The notes: generated from the sequence alone by a model not told the origin. A DNA stretch of 47,422 bases from CAZHRJ01 sp964534765 (GCA_964534765.1 CAZHRJ010000004.1:1-47422), one strand, 5' to 3'; counted from the first letter of the stretch, positions 16,169 to 24,703 are shown. Translations and numbers: made by a program.

Positions 16169-17161
16169 ATGAAAGAGTCGATGAAGGGTATCGTGGATGT
16201 TTCGATGGCGTCGAATCTGTATCGGACGATGCTGAGGATCCGGCGGGTGGAGGAAAAAATATCCGAACTATATCCCAGCGATCGCATCCAGAGTCCCATC
16301 CACCTGTCGATCGGTCAGGAGGCGACGGCTGCGGGAGTGTGCCTGGCGATGGACCGGACGGACCGCCTGTACGGGACATACCGCAGTCACGGAATCTTCA
16401 TCGCCAAAGGCGGTGACCTGAAGAAAATGTTCGCCGAACTCTATGCCAGGGCAGACGGCGCGGCCCAGGGCAAGGGCGGGTCGATGCATCTGGTCGCGCC
16501 GGAGGTCGGGCTTATCGGCTGTTCGGCGATTGTGGCCAGCACCATACCCGTGGCGACGGGCGACGCTCTGGCGTCGGCGAGATTGGGGCGCAAGTGGGTG
16601 AGCGTGGCATTTTTCGGCGACGGCGCGCTGGATGAGGGGATATTTTATGAAAGTTTGAATTTTGCCGCGCTTAAAAATCTGCCGGTCATTTTCGTCTGCG
16701 AAAATAATGGCCTTGCCGTCCATTCAAAGGTGTCCAGCCGGCACCGCCGGCCGAACCTATATATATATGGAGAGGCGATGGGGGTGATCGGCAGCCGGCA
16801 TGACGGAAATGACGTGTTTGACGTCTACCGGACCATGACCGAAACGATCCAGTCGGTTCGATCGGGCGGAGCGCCGGTACTTCTGGAATTCATGACGTAT
16901 CGCGTCAAGGAGCATGTCGGGCCGGGGGAGGATCATCAGGAGTCGTATCGGGACCCGGTGGAACTGGCCGCCGCCAAAGCGTCAGATCCCATTCGCCGCG
17001 CCCACCGGGTTCTTGAGGAGTTGGGCATCACAGCCGACCAATTTGACCTGTGGGAAGAAGACATTCGGAAGGAGATCGAGGAAGCGGTGTCATTTGCGGA
17101 GGGAAGCCCGTTTCCGGATTCGGATGATCTGTATCGAGGGGTTTTCAAGCAACCCTCATGA
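16169..17161 (+). CDS. ThDP-dependent E1 alpha subunit (pyruvate dehydrogenase-like) in a sugar operon
   Basis: The 330-residue protein is a full E1 alpha. SIGQEATAAG is at about 47-56, YRSHG at about 71-75, GKGGSMH at 101-107, and the thiamine diphosphate motif runs from GDG (150-152) through E156 to the CENN ending at N180. Together with the next gene it forms the heterotetramer that decarboxylates a 2-oxoacid on thiamine diphosphate. No E2 or E3 gene is nearby. All following genes make a nucleotide-activated sugar. As with AviB1/AviB2 in avilamycin synthesis, the pair is inferred to hand a two-carbon unit from pyruvate to a keto sugar. Start ATG 16169 lacks a clear Shine-Dalgarno; 16181 and 16205 are alternatives. 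An ordinary acetoin or pyruvate dehydrogenase E1 is the other option. Confidence 0.85.
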   Translation: MKESMKGIVDVSMASNLYRTMLRIRRVEEKISELYPSDRIQSPIHLSIGQEATAAGVCLAMDRTDRLYGTYRSHGIFIAKGGDLKKMFAELYARADGAAQGKGGSMHLVAPEVGLIGCSAIVASTIPVATGDALASARLGRKWVSVAFFGDGALDEGIFYESLNFAALKNLPVIFVCENNGLAVHSKVSSRHRRPNLYIYGEAMGVIGSRHDGNDVFDVYRTMTETIQSVRSGGAPVLLEFMTYRVKEHVGPGEDHQESYRDPVELAAAKASDPIRRAHRVLEELGITADQFDLWEEDIRKEIEEAVSFAEGSPFPDSDDLYRGVFKQPS

Positions 17162-18186
17162 TCCTCAATTACGGCCAGGCGCTTGCCCAGGGTCTCGGAC
17201 AGGCGATGGACCACGACCCGACGGTCATCGTGATGGGGATCGGCGTCGATGATCACAAATCTGTTTTTGGAAGCACCGAGGGAATTCTCAGGCGGTTCGG
17301 CCCGGACAGGATTTTTGACACGCCGCTGGCGGAAGCGGCGATGACCGGCGTGGCGATCGGCGCGGCGCTGGGGGGGCTGAAACCGGTTCATATCCACATC
17401 CGCGCCGATTTCCTGTATCTGGCTATGGATCAACTCCTCAACCTCGCCGCCAAATGGCACTACATGTTCGGCGAACAGTCATCCGTGCCGATCGTCGTCC
17501 GCGCGGTAATCGGCCGAAGCTGGGGTCAGGGAGCGCAGCACTCGCAGAGCCTGCCGTCGTTTTTCATGCATGTGCCCGGAATCAAAGTCGCCATGCCCAC
17601 GACGCCGGCCGACGCCAAGGGACTCTTGATGGCGGCGATCGCGGATCCCAACCCCGTCATCCTGTTTGAACACCGGCTTCTCTATTATCTCAAGGGCGAT
17701 GTGCCCGAGCGGCCGTACGAAACGGCAATCGGTCCGGCGGTCATCCGGCGCGCCGGAAAAGACCTCACGATCATTGCCAATTCCTACATGGCGGTCGAGG
17801 CGCTCAAAGCGGCGGAGTTTCTGGAGACACAAAACATCAGCGTGGAGATCGTCGACCCGGTAACGCTTGTGCCGCTGGACAAGGAAACCATCCTGAAATC
17901 GGTTCTCAAGACCAAAAAGGCGCTGATCATCGACACCAGCTGGGTGACGTGCGGCGTCAGCGCCGAAATCGCAGCGATGCTCGCGGAGGATGCGTTCGAA
18001 GCTCTGTCCTGTCCCGTGCGGCGGATGGGCAATCAGCCGGTGACGTGCCCGGTCAGCAAGCCTTTGGAGAACGAGTTTTATCCCAGCGCCCGGAAAATCG
18101 CCGCCGCGGTTCTCGGCATGATGGGCCGGGAAACATCCGGCGCCGCCGTTGGGCCGCTGATGAGTCCATTTAAGGGACCCTTCTAG
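17158..18186 (+). CDS. ThDP-dependent E1 beta subunit, partner of the preceding gene
   Basis: The 342-residue protein carries the E1 beta landmarks: E59 in DTPLAEAAMTG (activates the thiamine ring), the DF and N95 of the cofactor-binding region, and H128 in GAQHSQS, which in E1 beta lines the active site. The C-terminal transketolase domain starts near 205. The gene overlaps the E1 alpha stop by ATGA, so the two are made in equal amounts. The last 25 residues (after MMGRETSG) are an unmatched tail. Nothing looks degraded, so the enzyme should be catalytically competent. Confidence 0.87.
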   Translation: MILNYGQALAQGLGQAMDHDPTVIVMGIGVDDHKSVFGSTEGILRRFGPDRIFDTPLAEAAMTGVAIGAALGGLKPVHIHIRADFLYLAMDQLLNLAAKWHYMFGEQSSVPIVVRAVIGRSWGQGAQHSQSLPSFFMHVPGIKVAMPTTPADAKGLLMAAIADPNPVILFEHRLLYYLKGDVPERPYETAIGPAVIRRAGKDLTIIANSYMAVEALKAAEFLETQNISVEIVDPVTLVPLDKETILKSVLKTKKALIIDTSWVTCGVSAEIAAMLAEDAFEALSCPVRRMGNQPVTCPVSKPLENEFYPSARKIAAAVLGMMGRETSGAAVGPLMSPFKGPF

Positions 18187-18187
18187 C

Positions 18188-19360
18188 ATGAAGCCGATCC
18201 CATATGCTCTGGCGGAAGACACCATCGATTCGGCCGACCTGGACCGATTGATCGCCTGGCTTCAAACCAACCCGCGGCTCACCCTTGGCGACGTGACGGC
18301 CGAGTTCGAGTCGAAGTGGAGCCGGTGGCTGGGATCGAGTCATTCGGTGTTTTGCAATTCGGGATCATCCGCGAATCTCCTGATGTACGGCGTTCTGAAA
18401 ACGTCGGGCCGACTGAGAAATATGAAAGTCGTCGTGCCCAGCACGGGATGGGTGACGACCGTGTCGCCGGCGATCCAGTTGGGATTTGAGCCGATCCTCT
18501 GCGAGTCGGACCGGGAGACATTCGCGCTGGATATCGACCATCTCGAATCCCTTCTCAAACGGCATTCCCCGTCGGCCGTCATCCTGGTCCATGTGCTGGG
18601 CGTGCCGGCGCGGGTGGATGAGGTTTTGAAACTGAAAGACCGATACGGATTTCTGTTGATGGAGGACGCCTGTGCCGCGATCGGGGCGAGCTGCGAAAAC
18701 CGGTTTGTGGGGACGTTTGGCGATCTGTCGAGTTTTTCTTTTTATTTCGGGCACCAGATGTCGACCATCGAAGGCGGGATGGTCTCGACGTCCGATCCGG
18801 ATCTGCATGAGACGCTGCTGATGCTCCGAAGCCACGGCTGGGGGAAGGACCTTGGCCGGGAAAGTCAGGCGCGGCTGATGGCCCGGCACCGGGTGGACGA
18901 TTTTCATCAGCCCTTTGTCTTTTATGAAGCCGGATTCAATCTGCGATCGACGGAACTCAACGCCTTTATCGGGATCGGCCAGATCGATAAACTCCCACAG
19001 ATCATTTCCCGCCGAGAGGAAAATCATCACCGGTACGTGTCGCGCCTGCGATCGAAACTCCAGTTCCAGGTCCCAGCGGCCGGCAGCCGCGTCTGCAGCA
19101 TCCACACAGCCGCGCTGGCGCCGGATCCTGAGACTCGCCGCCGGATCGTGGAGGCCTTTGAGTCGGGCGGCGTTGAGACGCGTCTCTTTACGGCCGGCAA
19201 TCTCGGCCTTCATCCGTTCTGGACCGGACGATATGGCGAGTCGCATTTCCCGAACGCGGACCGTATCTATCACACCGGATTTTTTTTCCCGAACCATCCC
19301 TCTCTGGGTCTGCCGGCGGTGGATGAGATTTGCGCGCTGGCGAAATCGGTTCTGGGATGA
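18188..19360 (+). CDS. ColD-like PLP-dependent sugar 3-dehydratase (DegT fold, His in place of Lys)
   Basis: The 390-residue protein has the DegT/AHBA-synthase fold with CNSGSSANLL (56-65) and the PLP aspartate in LMEDACAAIG (158-167). In normal aminotransferases of this fold the Schiff-base Lys lies in an SF-x-x-x-K motif. Here it reads SFYFGHQMSTIEGG, so H189 is in the Lys position. This is the diagnostic change of GDP-4-keto-6-deoxymannose 3-dehydratase (ColD, H188) and of the RfbH/E1 dehydrases, which remove the C3 hydroxyl instead of adding an amine. RSHGWGKDL, a NLRSTELNAFIGI stretch and TRLFTAGNL also match ColD, as does the length. The start ATG follows the E1 beta stop directly. The expected product is a 3-deoxy-4-keto GDP-sugar. 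Confidence 0.82.
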   Translation: MKPIPYALAEDTIDSADLDRLIAWLQTNPRLTLGDVTAEFESKWSRWLGSSHSVFCNSGSSANLLMYGVLKTSGRLRNMKVVVPSTGWVTTVSPAIQLGFEPILCESDRETFALDIDHLESLLKRHSPSAVILVHVLGVPARVDEVLKLKDRYGFLLMEDACAAIGASCENRFVGTFGDLSSFSFYFGHQMSTIEGGMVSTSDPDLHETLLMLRSHGWGKDLGRESQARLMARHRVDDFHQPFVFYEAGFNLRSTELNAFIGIGQIDKLPQIISRREENHHRYVSRLRSKLQFQVPAAGSRVCSIHTAALAPDPETRRRIVEAFESGGVETRLFTAGNLGLHPFWTGRYGESHFPNADRIYHTGFFFPNHPSLGLPAVDEICALAKSVLG

Positions 19361-20268
19361 GTCCGCGGATTCTGGTAACCGGCGCCGGCGGCGTGATCGG
19401 TCGGGCGGTTCAGGAACTGATTCCGGCGGCGACTTGTGTCTCAAAGCGCGACGCCGATTTGCGCGACGCCACCGCCGCGGCCCGGCTGTTTCAATCGGTC
19501 AAACCGGAGGCGGTTTTGCATCTGGCCGAGCGCGCGGCCGGGGTAAAGGAAAACGAAATGAAGAACGTGGAATTGCTGACGGATAACCTTCTCATCAATA
19601 CCCACGTTCTTTCCTGCGCGCGCGCCGCGGGCGTGCGCCGGCTGGTCGCTGTCCTGTCGAGCTGCGCTTTTTCATTTCCCCCGGCCCGCCCGGCCGCGCC
19701 GGAGGATCTGCATGTCGGATTGCCATTCGAGGGAAATCTCGGGTATGGATACGCGAAGCGTGTGATGGATGTCCAGGGCCGGCTGATTTCCAGGCAGGAC
19801 GGGGCCGATTTCCAGACGGTGACGCCGGCGACGGTCTACGGTCCGCATGATGATTTCGATCCGGACCGGGGGCATGTGGTGAGCGCGTTGATTCGAAAAT
19901 GCGTGGACGCTCAGAAGGAAGCCAGGCCGTTTACCGTCTGGGGTGACGGAACGGCAGTCCGGCAGTTTATTTTTTCGAGTGACTTAGCCCGGGTGCTGGT
20001 CGATCTCATCGGCCGCCGCGGAAGTGAACACGTGATTGTGGCGGCGGACGACGGCATTCCGATTCGTGTCCTGGCGGAGTCGGTAGCCCGGGCGGTCGGA
20101 TTTCAAGGCCCCATTCGGTTTGACCCCCGCGGCCCTGTTGGGCTACAAAAAAAGGTTCTCAAAAGAGATGATGCGGGTCGGTGGCGGGACTTTCAGTTCA
20201 CCCCGCTGGCGGATGGACTTGCGCGGACCGTCGACTGGTATCGCTCGACTCTGAAAACGGAAAGGTAG
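19357..20268 (+). CDS. GDP-fucose synthase / ColC-like SDR
   Basis: This 303-residue extended SDR has the NAD(P) loop TGAGGVIG at 8-15. The active-site Ser-Cys region is SSC at 101-103, the catalytic Y130-x3-K134 is in YGYAK, and the loop YGPHDDFDPDRGHV holds the His used by GDP-fucose synthase for C5 epimerisation. Such enzymes epimerise and then reduce 4-keto GDP-sugars (Fcl, ColC, and Cj1428 in the Campylobacter GDP-heptose pathway). Here it probably does the final reduction. The ATG overlaps the ColD-like gene by four bases. Confidence 0.82.
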   Translation: MSPRILVTGAGGVIGRAVQELIPAATCVSKRDADLRDATAAARLFQSVKPEAVLHLAERAAGVKENEMKNVELLTDNLLINTHVLSCARAAGVRRLVAVLSSCAFSFPPARPAAPEDLHVGLPFEGNLGYGYAKRVMDVQGRLISRQDGADFQTVTPATVYGPHDDFDPDRGHVVSALIRKCVDAQKEARPFTVWGDGTAVRQFIFSSDLARVLVDLIGRRGSEHVIVAADDGIPIRVLAESVARAVGFQGPIRFDPRGPVGLQKKVLKRDDAGRWRDFQFTPLADGLARTVDWYRSTLKTER

Positions 20269-20276
20269 GAACACCC

Positions 20277-21221
20277 ATGGCCGGGCCACATCGCGTGCTG
20301 ATCACAGGGGGCGCGGGATACATTGGGTCGATCCTGACCCGCCGCATGCTCGAATCGAATTATCAGGTCACGGTGCTGGATAATTTCCGGTACGGTCAGA
20401 CCAGTCTCCTGGACTGCTGCGAGTTTGACGCGTTCCGGATTGTCCGTGGAGACTGCCGGGACGAACACGTGGTTCGAGATCTTGCCCGCGCCGCGGATAT
20501 CGTCATTCCGCTCGCGGCGATCGTCGGCGCGCCGGCGTGCGATGAGGATCCGGTGGCGGCTCGGAGCGTCAATGTGGACGCCATCCGGCTGATCGGCTCG
20601 GTTCTGTCCGCCGATCAGCGGGTGTTGTTTCCGGTCACCAACAGCGGGTATGGGATCGGCGACAGGGGCAACCCCTGCACCGAGGACTCGCCGCTTCGGC
20701 CGATCAGTCTTTACGGGGTGACCAAGGTGGAAGCGGAATCGATGGTCCTGTCGAGGCCGAACGCGATCTCGTTTCGGCTGGCCACCATATTCGGCGTCTC
20801 TCCGCGGATGCGGATGGATCTGCTGGTCAACGATTTTGTGTGGCGTGCGGTGACGGACCGGACGGTGGTGGTGTTTGAGGGTCAGTTCAAGAGGAATTAC
20901 CTTCATGTGGAGGACGTGGCGCGGGTTTTTATGCACGGGATCGACCGATTTGATCAGATGAAAGGCCGGGCCTACAACGTCGGGCTTGAAGACGCCAACC
21001 TGTCCAAACTGGAACTCTGCCGCGAGATCAAAAAAATCATTCCCTCCTTTGTGTTTCTGGAGGCGCCGATCGGCGAGGATGTCGACAAGCGGGATTACAT
21101 CGTGTCCAACGCGAGGATCGCGTCGGCCGGGTTTCAGCCGGAATGGACCCTCGAGCGCGGCATTCGGCAGCTCGTCAATGGGTATTCGGTGTTTCGAAAA
21201 ACGCCGCACGGCAACCGATGA
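20277..21221 (+). CDS. GDP-heptose C4-dehydrogenase-like SDR (Cj1427 type)
   Basis: The 314-residue SDR has GGAGYIG at 11-17 and the catalytic Y146-x3-K150. It matches the Campylobacter Cj1427 subgroup closely in VIPLAAIVGAPAC, TNSGYGIG, SPLRPISLYGVTK, RLATIFGVSPRMR, DLLVNDF and GEDVDKRDYIVSN. Cj1427 oxidises C4 of GDP-D-glycero-D-manno-heptose with bound NAD. It lacks the Asp-Glu pair next to the catalytic Thr that 4,6-dehydratases need (TNS here), so it should not remove the C6 hydroxyl. ATG 20277 has AGGTAGGA six bases upstream. Recognition of the subgroup is from memory, so the assignment should be read as probable. Confidence 0.78.
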   Translation: MAGPHRVLITGGAGYIGSILTRRMLESNYQVTVLDNFRYGQTSLLDCCEFDAFRIVRGDCRDEHVVRDLARAADIVIPLAAIVGAPACDEDPVAARSVNVDAIRLIGSVLSADQRVLFPVTNSGYGIGDRGNPCTEDSPLRPISLYGVTKVEAESMVLSRPNAISFRLATIFGVSPRMRMDLLVNDFVWRAVTDRTVVVFEGQFKRNYLHVEDVARVFMHGIDRFDQMKGRAYNVGLEDANLSKLELCREIKKIIPSFVFLEAPIGEDVDKRDYIVSNARIASAGFQPEWTLERGIRQLVNGYSVFRKTPHGNR

Positions 21222-22222
21222 TTATCAGCCGGAGCCCATTTCGGATTTCGTTTTTCGGCGGCGGCACGGATTATCCGGCATGGTTTAAATCCCATCCCGG
21301 CGCGGTCCTGTCCTCCTCGATCGACAAATACTGCTATCTGACCTGCCGGTACCTCCCGCCGTTTTTTGAGCACCGGTCAAGAATCCTCTATTCAAAAATT
21401 GAACTGGTGAAATCCAATCAGGAGATCGAACATCCGGTCGTTCGGTCGGCGCTGGACTATCTGAGGATCGAGCGGGGAGTTGAGATCCATCATGACTCGG
21501 ATTTGCCGGCCCGGACAGGCATCGGGTCCAGTTCAACGTTCGCGGTGGGTCTGCTCAACGCGCTCTACGGATTGAAACAGCAGATGATCACCAAACTCCA
21601 GCTGGCCCAGGATGCCATAACGATCGAACAAAAACGTCTTAACGAGGTCGTCGGCTGCCAGGATCAGGTCGTCTCGGCATTCGGCGGTCTCAACCGAATC
21701 GATTTCCATCCCAACGAAACCTTCACCGTATCGCCCATCATCCTGTCGCAGGCGCGGCTTGATGAGTTCGGGCAGTATCTCCTGCTCTTTTTCACCGGAT
21801 TTACCCGGATCGCATCCGTCGTGGCCCGCGAGGTTGTGGAGAACACGGACCGGAAAAGCCGGCTATTTGGCCGGATGTACGATATGGTGGGCGAGGGCGT
21901 GTCCCTCCTGACGGCCGGCGGCGCCCTGAATCCTTTTGGGGAACTTCTGAATGAAGGCTGGATGCTGAAACGGGAACTGAGCGACAAAATTTCAACGCCG
22001 GTCATCGATGAGATGTATGACCAGGCCCGGTCAGCCGGAGCCATCGGCGGAAAACTGCTGGGCGCCGGTGGCGGCGGGTTCATGCTGGTGTTCGCCAGGC
22101 CGGCGGATCATCCCTCCATCATCCGGCGCCTTCACAAACTCCTCCACGTCCCTCTTTCCCTGGAACATTCCGGCAGCCAGATTATTTTTTACCAGCCCGA
22201 CGATACGCGCGAACGCGTTTGA
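21218..22222 (+). CDS. hddA: GHMP kinase, heptose 7-phosphate 1-kinase (HddA-like)
   Basis: HddA phosphorylates C1 of D-glycero-D-manno-heptose 7-phosphate in the GDP-heptose branch. The 334-residue protein starts with RSPFRISFFGGGTDYPAW, typical of HddA. It has the ATP loop GIGSSS at 101-106 and the third GHMP motif GAGGGGFM near 285. The ATG at 21218 overlaps the previous stop (ATGA); an earlier in-frame start at 21143 lies inside the SDR gene. The gene for the isomerase GmhA and the phosphatase GmhB are not in the window. Confidence 0.88.
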   Translation: MIISRSPFRISFFGGGTDYPAWFKSHPGAVLSSSIDKYCYLTCRYLPPFFEHRSRILYSKIELVKSNQEIEHPVVRSALDYLRIERGVEIHHDSDLPARTGIGSSSTFAVGLLNALYGLKQQMITKLQLAQDAITIEQKRLNEVVGCQDQVVSAFGGLNRIDFHPNETFTVSPIILSQARLDEFGQYLLLFFTGFTRIASVVAREVVENTDRKSRLFGRMYDMVGEGVSLLTAGGALNPFGELLNEGWMLKRELSDKISTPVIDEMYDQARSAGAIGGKLLGAGGGGFMLVFARPADHPSIIRRLHKLLHVPLSLEHSGSQIIFYQPDDTRERV

Positions 22223-22983
22223 CCCGCCGCGCGGCGCCCCCGGATGTTGTCATTCTCTGCGGCGGCCGGGGTCTGCGGCTGCGACCGGTATTGGGAGTCC
22301 GGCCGAAAGTCCTGGCGGATATCGGCGGCCGGCCGTTTCTGCGTCTGCTGGTGGATCGGTTGATGGGCCGGGGATTCCATCGGTTTATTTTCTGTACGGG
22401 GATCGGATCAAAGCAGATCGAGCGGTACTGGACTGTCGCCGGTCCGGTCCGGGCAGAGGCGCAACTGACATTCTCCAGGGAAGAACGGCCGCTCGGCACC
22501 GCGGGAGCGGTCAGATACGCCCGGCCGAAGATCCGTACGGATCCGTTTTTGGTTATCAACGGAGATTCGATTTGTGATCTCGATTACCGCCGGCTGATCG
22601 AGTTTCACCGGAAAACCGCCGCCCGGGTGACCGTGGCGCTCGCCCCTGCCGGCCTCGCCGGCGGCTCGCCGCGCCGGGACGGCGGGAATGTCCGGTTGGA
22701 TCGGACATCGGCGATCAGTCAATTTGAAGAAAAGAAGTCCGGCGGGTCAGTCCGCTACATCAATGCGGGCGTCTACGTGTTTCAACGGTCTGTCCTCGAT
22801 CAAATTCCTCCCGGAAAAGCCTCATCCCTGGAAAAGGAATTATTTCCGAATCTGATAGGCAAAGGTCTCTACGGATTCCCGGGCCGTGTCCCTCTCTTCG
22901 ACATCGGCACGCCGGAAAGACTGCGCGCGTTTCGAAATTTATTTCTTAGGCGTAAGCGCGTTCGAGCGAGTGGGAAGCCATGA
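22219..22983 (+). CDS. hddC: Heptose 1-phosphate nucleotidyltransferase (HddC-like)
   Basis: The 254-residue sugar nucleotidyltransferase has the NTP loop LCGGRGLRLRPVLGVRPKVL, catalytic INGDSICDLD and YINAGVYVF. HddC enzymes join heptose 1-phosphate to GTP, giving GDP-heptose. The start is a TTG overlapping the hddA stop (TTGA). The last 38 bp overlap the convergent radical SAM gene. It closes the plus-strand run that starts at 12672. Guanylyl specificity is inferred from the HddA partner and the ColD/ColC-like genes, all of which work on GDP-sugars. Confidence 0.85.
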   Translation: MTRRAAPPDVVILCGGRGLRLRPVLGVRPKVLADIGGRPFLRLLVDRLMGRGFHRFIFCTGIGSKQIERYWTVAGPVRAEAQLTFSREERPLGTAGAVRYARPKIRTDPFLVINGDSICDLDYRRLIEFHRKTAARVTVALAPAGLAGGSPRRDGGNVRLDRTSAISQFEEKKSGGSVRYINAGVYVFQRSVLDQIPPGKASSLEKELFPNLIGKGLYGFPGRVPLFDIGTPERLRAFRNLFLRRKRVRASGKP

Positions 22984-24409
22984 GCTTGACGTGTTCGGCC
23001 GTTTCATCACCGAATTTCTTCAGGATGGAGGAAAGATACCGGGGGTTTCTGAAATAGTCCTGGAACGCCCGGTCGCGAAAGCGCAGGACCTCTGAAGCGG
23101 GAAGGTGTTTGGTTGGGAGGGGCAGGGTTTTGACGCTGTGTTGAGAAAATCCGTCCCAGTCATCCGGAAGGGGCCAGCCCTCCTTGAGAGCCATACTGTA
23201 GAGCGGCGATCCCGGATAGGCCATGGCGGAATAAAAATTGGCGAATTCGCAATTGAGTTCGACGGCCATATCCAGGGTCTGCTGCAGGGTTTCCAGTGTG
23301 TCGTCCGGGAGCCCGAAAATAAAATTACCAATGACGGAAATTCCGGCCGACTGAATGGCCCGAACCGTATGGACAATGTCGGCCTGCCCGAATTTTTTGG
23401 ATGCCCCGTCCCGAACATACTGACTGCCCGACTCGATCCCCAGAGCCAGCCACCGGAATCCCGCCAGTTTCAGCTTCTCCAAAATCCGATCCTTGACCGT
23501 ATCCACCCGGGCGTAGGCCCAGATATTCAGATCATACCCCCGCTCGATGATCCGGTCGCAAATACCGGTGACGTGATCAAGATCAAGGACGAACATTTCG
23601 TCCGCGATCTTCAGGTTTCGGACGCCATACTGTTTCACCAGAATGTCGATCTCGCCGATCACCTGATCCGGACTGTGATAGCGGATGGTGGACCGCCCAA
23701 ACGGAGCGTTGATGCAGCAGAAGGAGCATTTGTACGGGCAGCCGAGGCTGGTGTAGACGGAAGCGTAGGGTTGTCGCCGGAAGACGGATCCGAAGCAGTG
23801 CCAGTTATGGGCCCGGTATTTGTCCATGGGTAGAAGATCCCACGCGACCTGAGGAAGGTCACGGTCGAGATTCTGCAGAAGAGTCGCCGTCGGCGTGTGT
23901 TGGATTTGTCCATGGCTCCGGTACCAGAGTCCCGGAATGCGATCGTGGGGAGCGCGGCCTTCCAGCAGTCCGATCACGGTGGCGGGGCCTTCGCCCTCGC
24001 AGACAAAATCGGCGGATTCCTCGCGCAGTGTCCGTTCCGGCAGGGCCGACACGTGTCCGCCCAACAGCAAGACCTGCCGGTCCTTGTCGATTTCCTTGAT
24101 CGCCGAGCAAATCTGGCCGGAGGCGGTCATATTCTGAGTGGATGCGGACGGTTGGTGTCCGTACACGACGACGGTTGTCAATCCGGGATTGAGAGAAGCG
24201 ATCTGTTCCGCGACCTGCCGGGGCGACAATTCCTCAGCCTCGGCGTCGAGGATTCGCACGCGAAATCCGCAATTCCGGACAACGGTAGCGATCATCCCGC
24301 ACCAAAGTGGCGGTTCAATGGCGGCAAGGTCAGTCCCGAGAGATTGATAGACCCGCCGCCGATTCCCCGGATTGACCAGCAAAAGGTCCAGTCCCGAATC
24401 AGGCGCCAT
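22946..24409 (-). CDS. B12-binding-domain radical SAM protein
   Basis: The 487-residue protein has an N-terminal cobalamin-binding-like Rossmann domain (about 5-150, with LLGGHVSALP) but no DxHxxG cobalt-ligating motif. A radical SAM barrel follows, with the cluster cysteines C224, C228 and C231 in GCPYKCSFC. Proteins of this group methylate or rearrange unactivated carbons in lipids, polyketides and cofactors; the substrate here is unknown. Start ATG 24409 is chosen because the B12 domain begins there; the longer open frame runs into a repeat. It follows the YfhO-like gene and a second radical SAM gene on the same strand, and is convergent with the sugar operon. Confidence 0.8.
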   Translation of the reverse strand: MAPDSGLDLLLVNPGNRRRVYQSLGTDLAAIEPPLWCGMIATVVRNCGFRVRILDAEAEELSPRQVAEQIASLNPGLTTVVVYGHQPSASTQNMTASGQICSAIKEIDKDRQVLLLGGHVSALPERTLREESADFVCEGEGPATVIGLLEGRAPHDRIPGLWYRSHGQIQHTPTATLLQNLDRDLPQVAWDLLPMDKYRAHNWHCFGSVFRRQPYASVYTSLGCPYKCSFCCINAPFGRSTIRYHSPDQVIGEIDILVKQYGVRNLKIADEMFVLDLDHVTGICDRIIERGYDLNIWAYARVDTVKDRILEKLKLAGFRWLALGIESGSQYVRDGASKKFGQADIVHTVRAIQSAGISVIGNFIFGLPDDTLETLQQTLDMAVELNCEFANFYSAMAYPGSPLYSMALKEGWPLPDDWDGFSQHSVKTLPLPTKHLPASEVLRFRDRAFQDYFRNPRYLSSILKKFGDETAEHVKLMASHSLERAYA

Positions 24410-24467
24410 ACTCTTTAAGTAAACAACAGAGGGGACAATGTCAAGAAAGCCCCCCAAACCCCCAATT

Positions 24468-24703
24468 TGGGGACGTTGATTGACAAATTGACAAATCATA
24501 TCCGCCGGATGGAAGTAGATGATGCAGTATTGTTTCTTTAAACCTGTTGATAACCAAATGCCTGTGAGAAATCATGAAAAGGGTTCGTGCCCCTGTCGGT
24601 CCGTATCTTGTGAGGGGAAACAAGCCCATAACATCCGACGGCGAGCTCCATGCCCGTCATGGGGGGCCTTCTTCATTTGTCAATTTGTCAATCAACGTCC
24701 CCA
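24468..24703. repeat. MITE-like element with 29-bp perfect inverted repeats
   Basis: 24468-24496 and 24675-24703 are exact inverted copies of the same 29-base block that also occurs at 9199-9227. They bound a 178-base centre with no convincing gene. The whole is 236 bp. No target-site duplication is evident at the outer edges. A single-strand copy could fold into a 29-pair stem. The centre (24497-24674) has short open frames only. This is the whole gap between the radical SAM and YfhO-like genes. Confidence 0.8.

Noticed and set aside
16169..18186. Housekeeping pyruvate dehydrogenase
   Set aside because: No E2 or E3 is adjacent and the genes overlap with sugar-nucleotide genes, so a role in that pathway is more likely; not fully excluded.
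20277..21221. Sugar 4,6-dehydratase
   Set aside because: The Asp-Glu pair after the catalytic Thr is missing (TNS), and overall motifs match C4-dehydrogenase relatives.
24441..24629. 62-codon minus-strand frame in the repeat element
   Set aside because: It translates the inverted repeat and shows no domain; the same peptide arises from every repeat copy.
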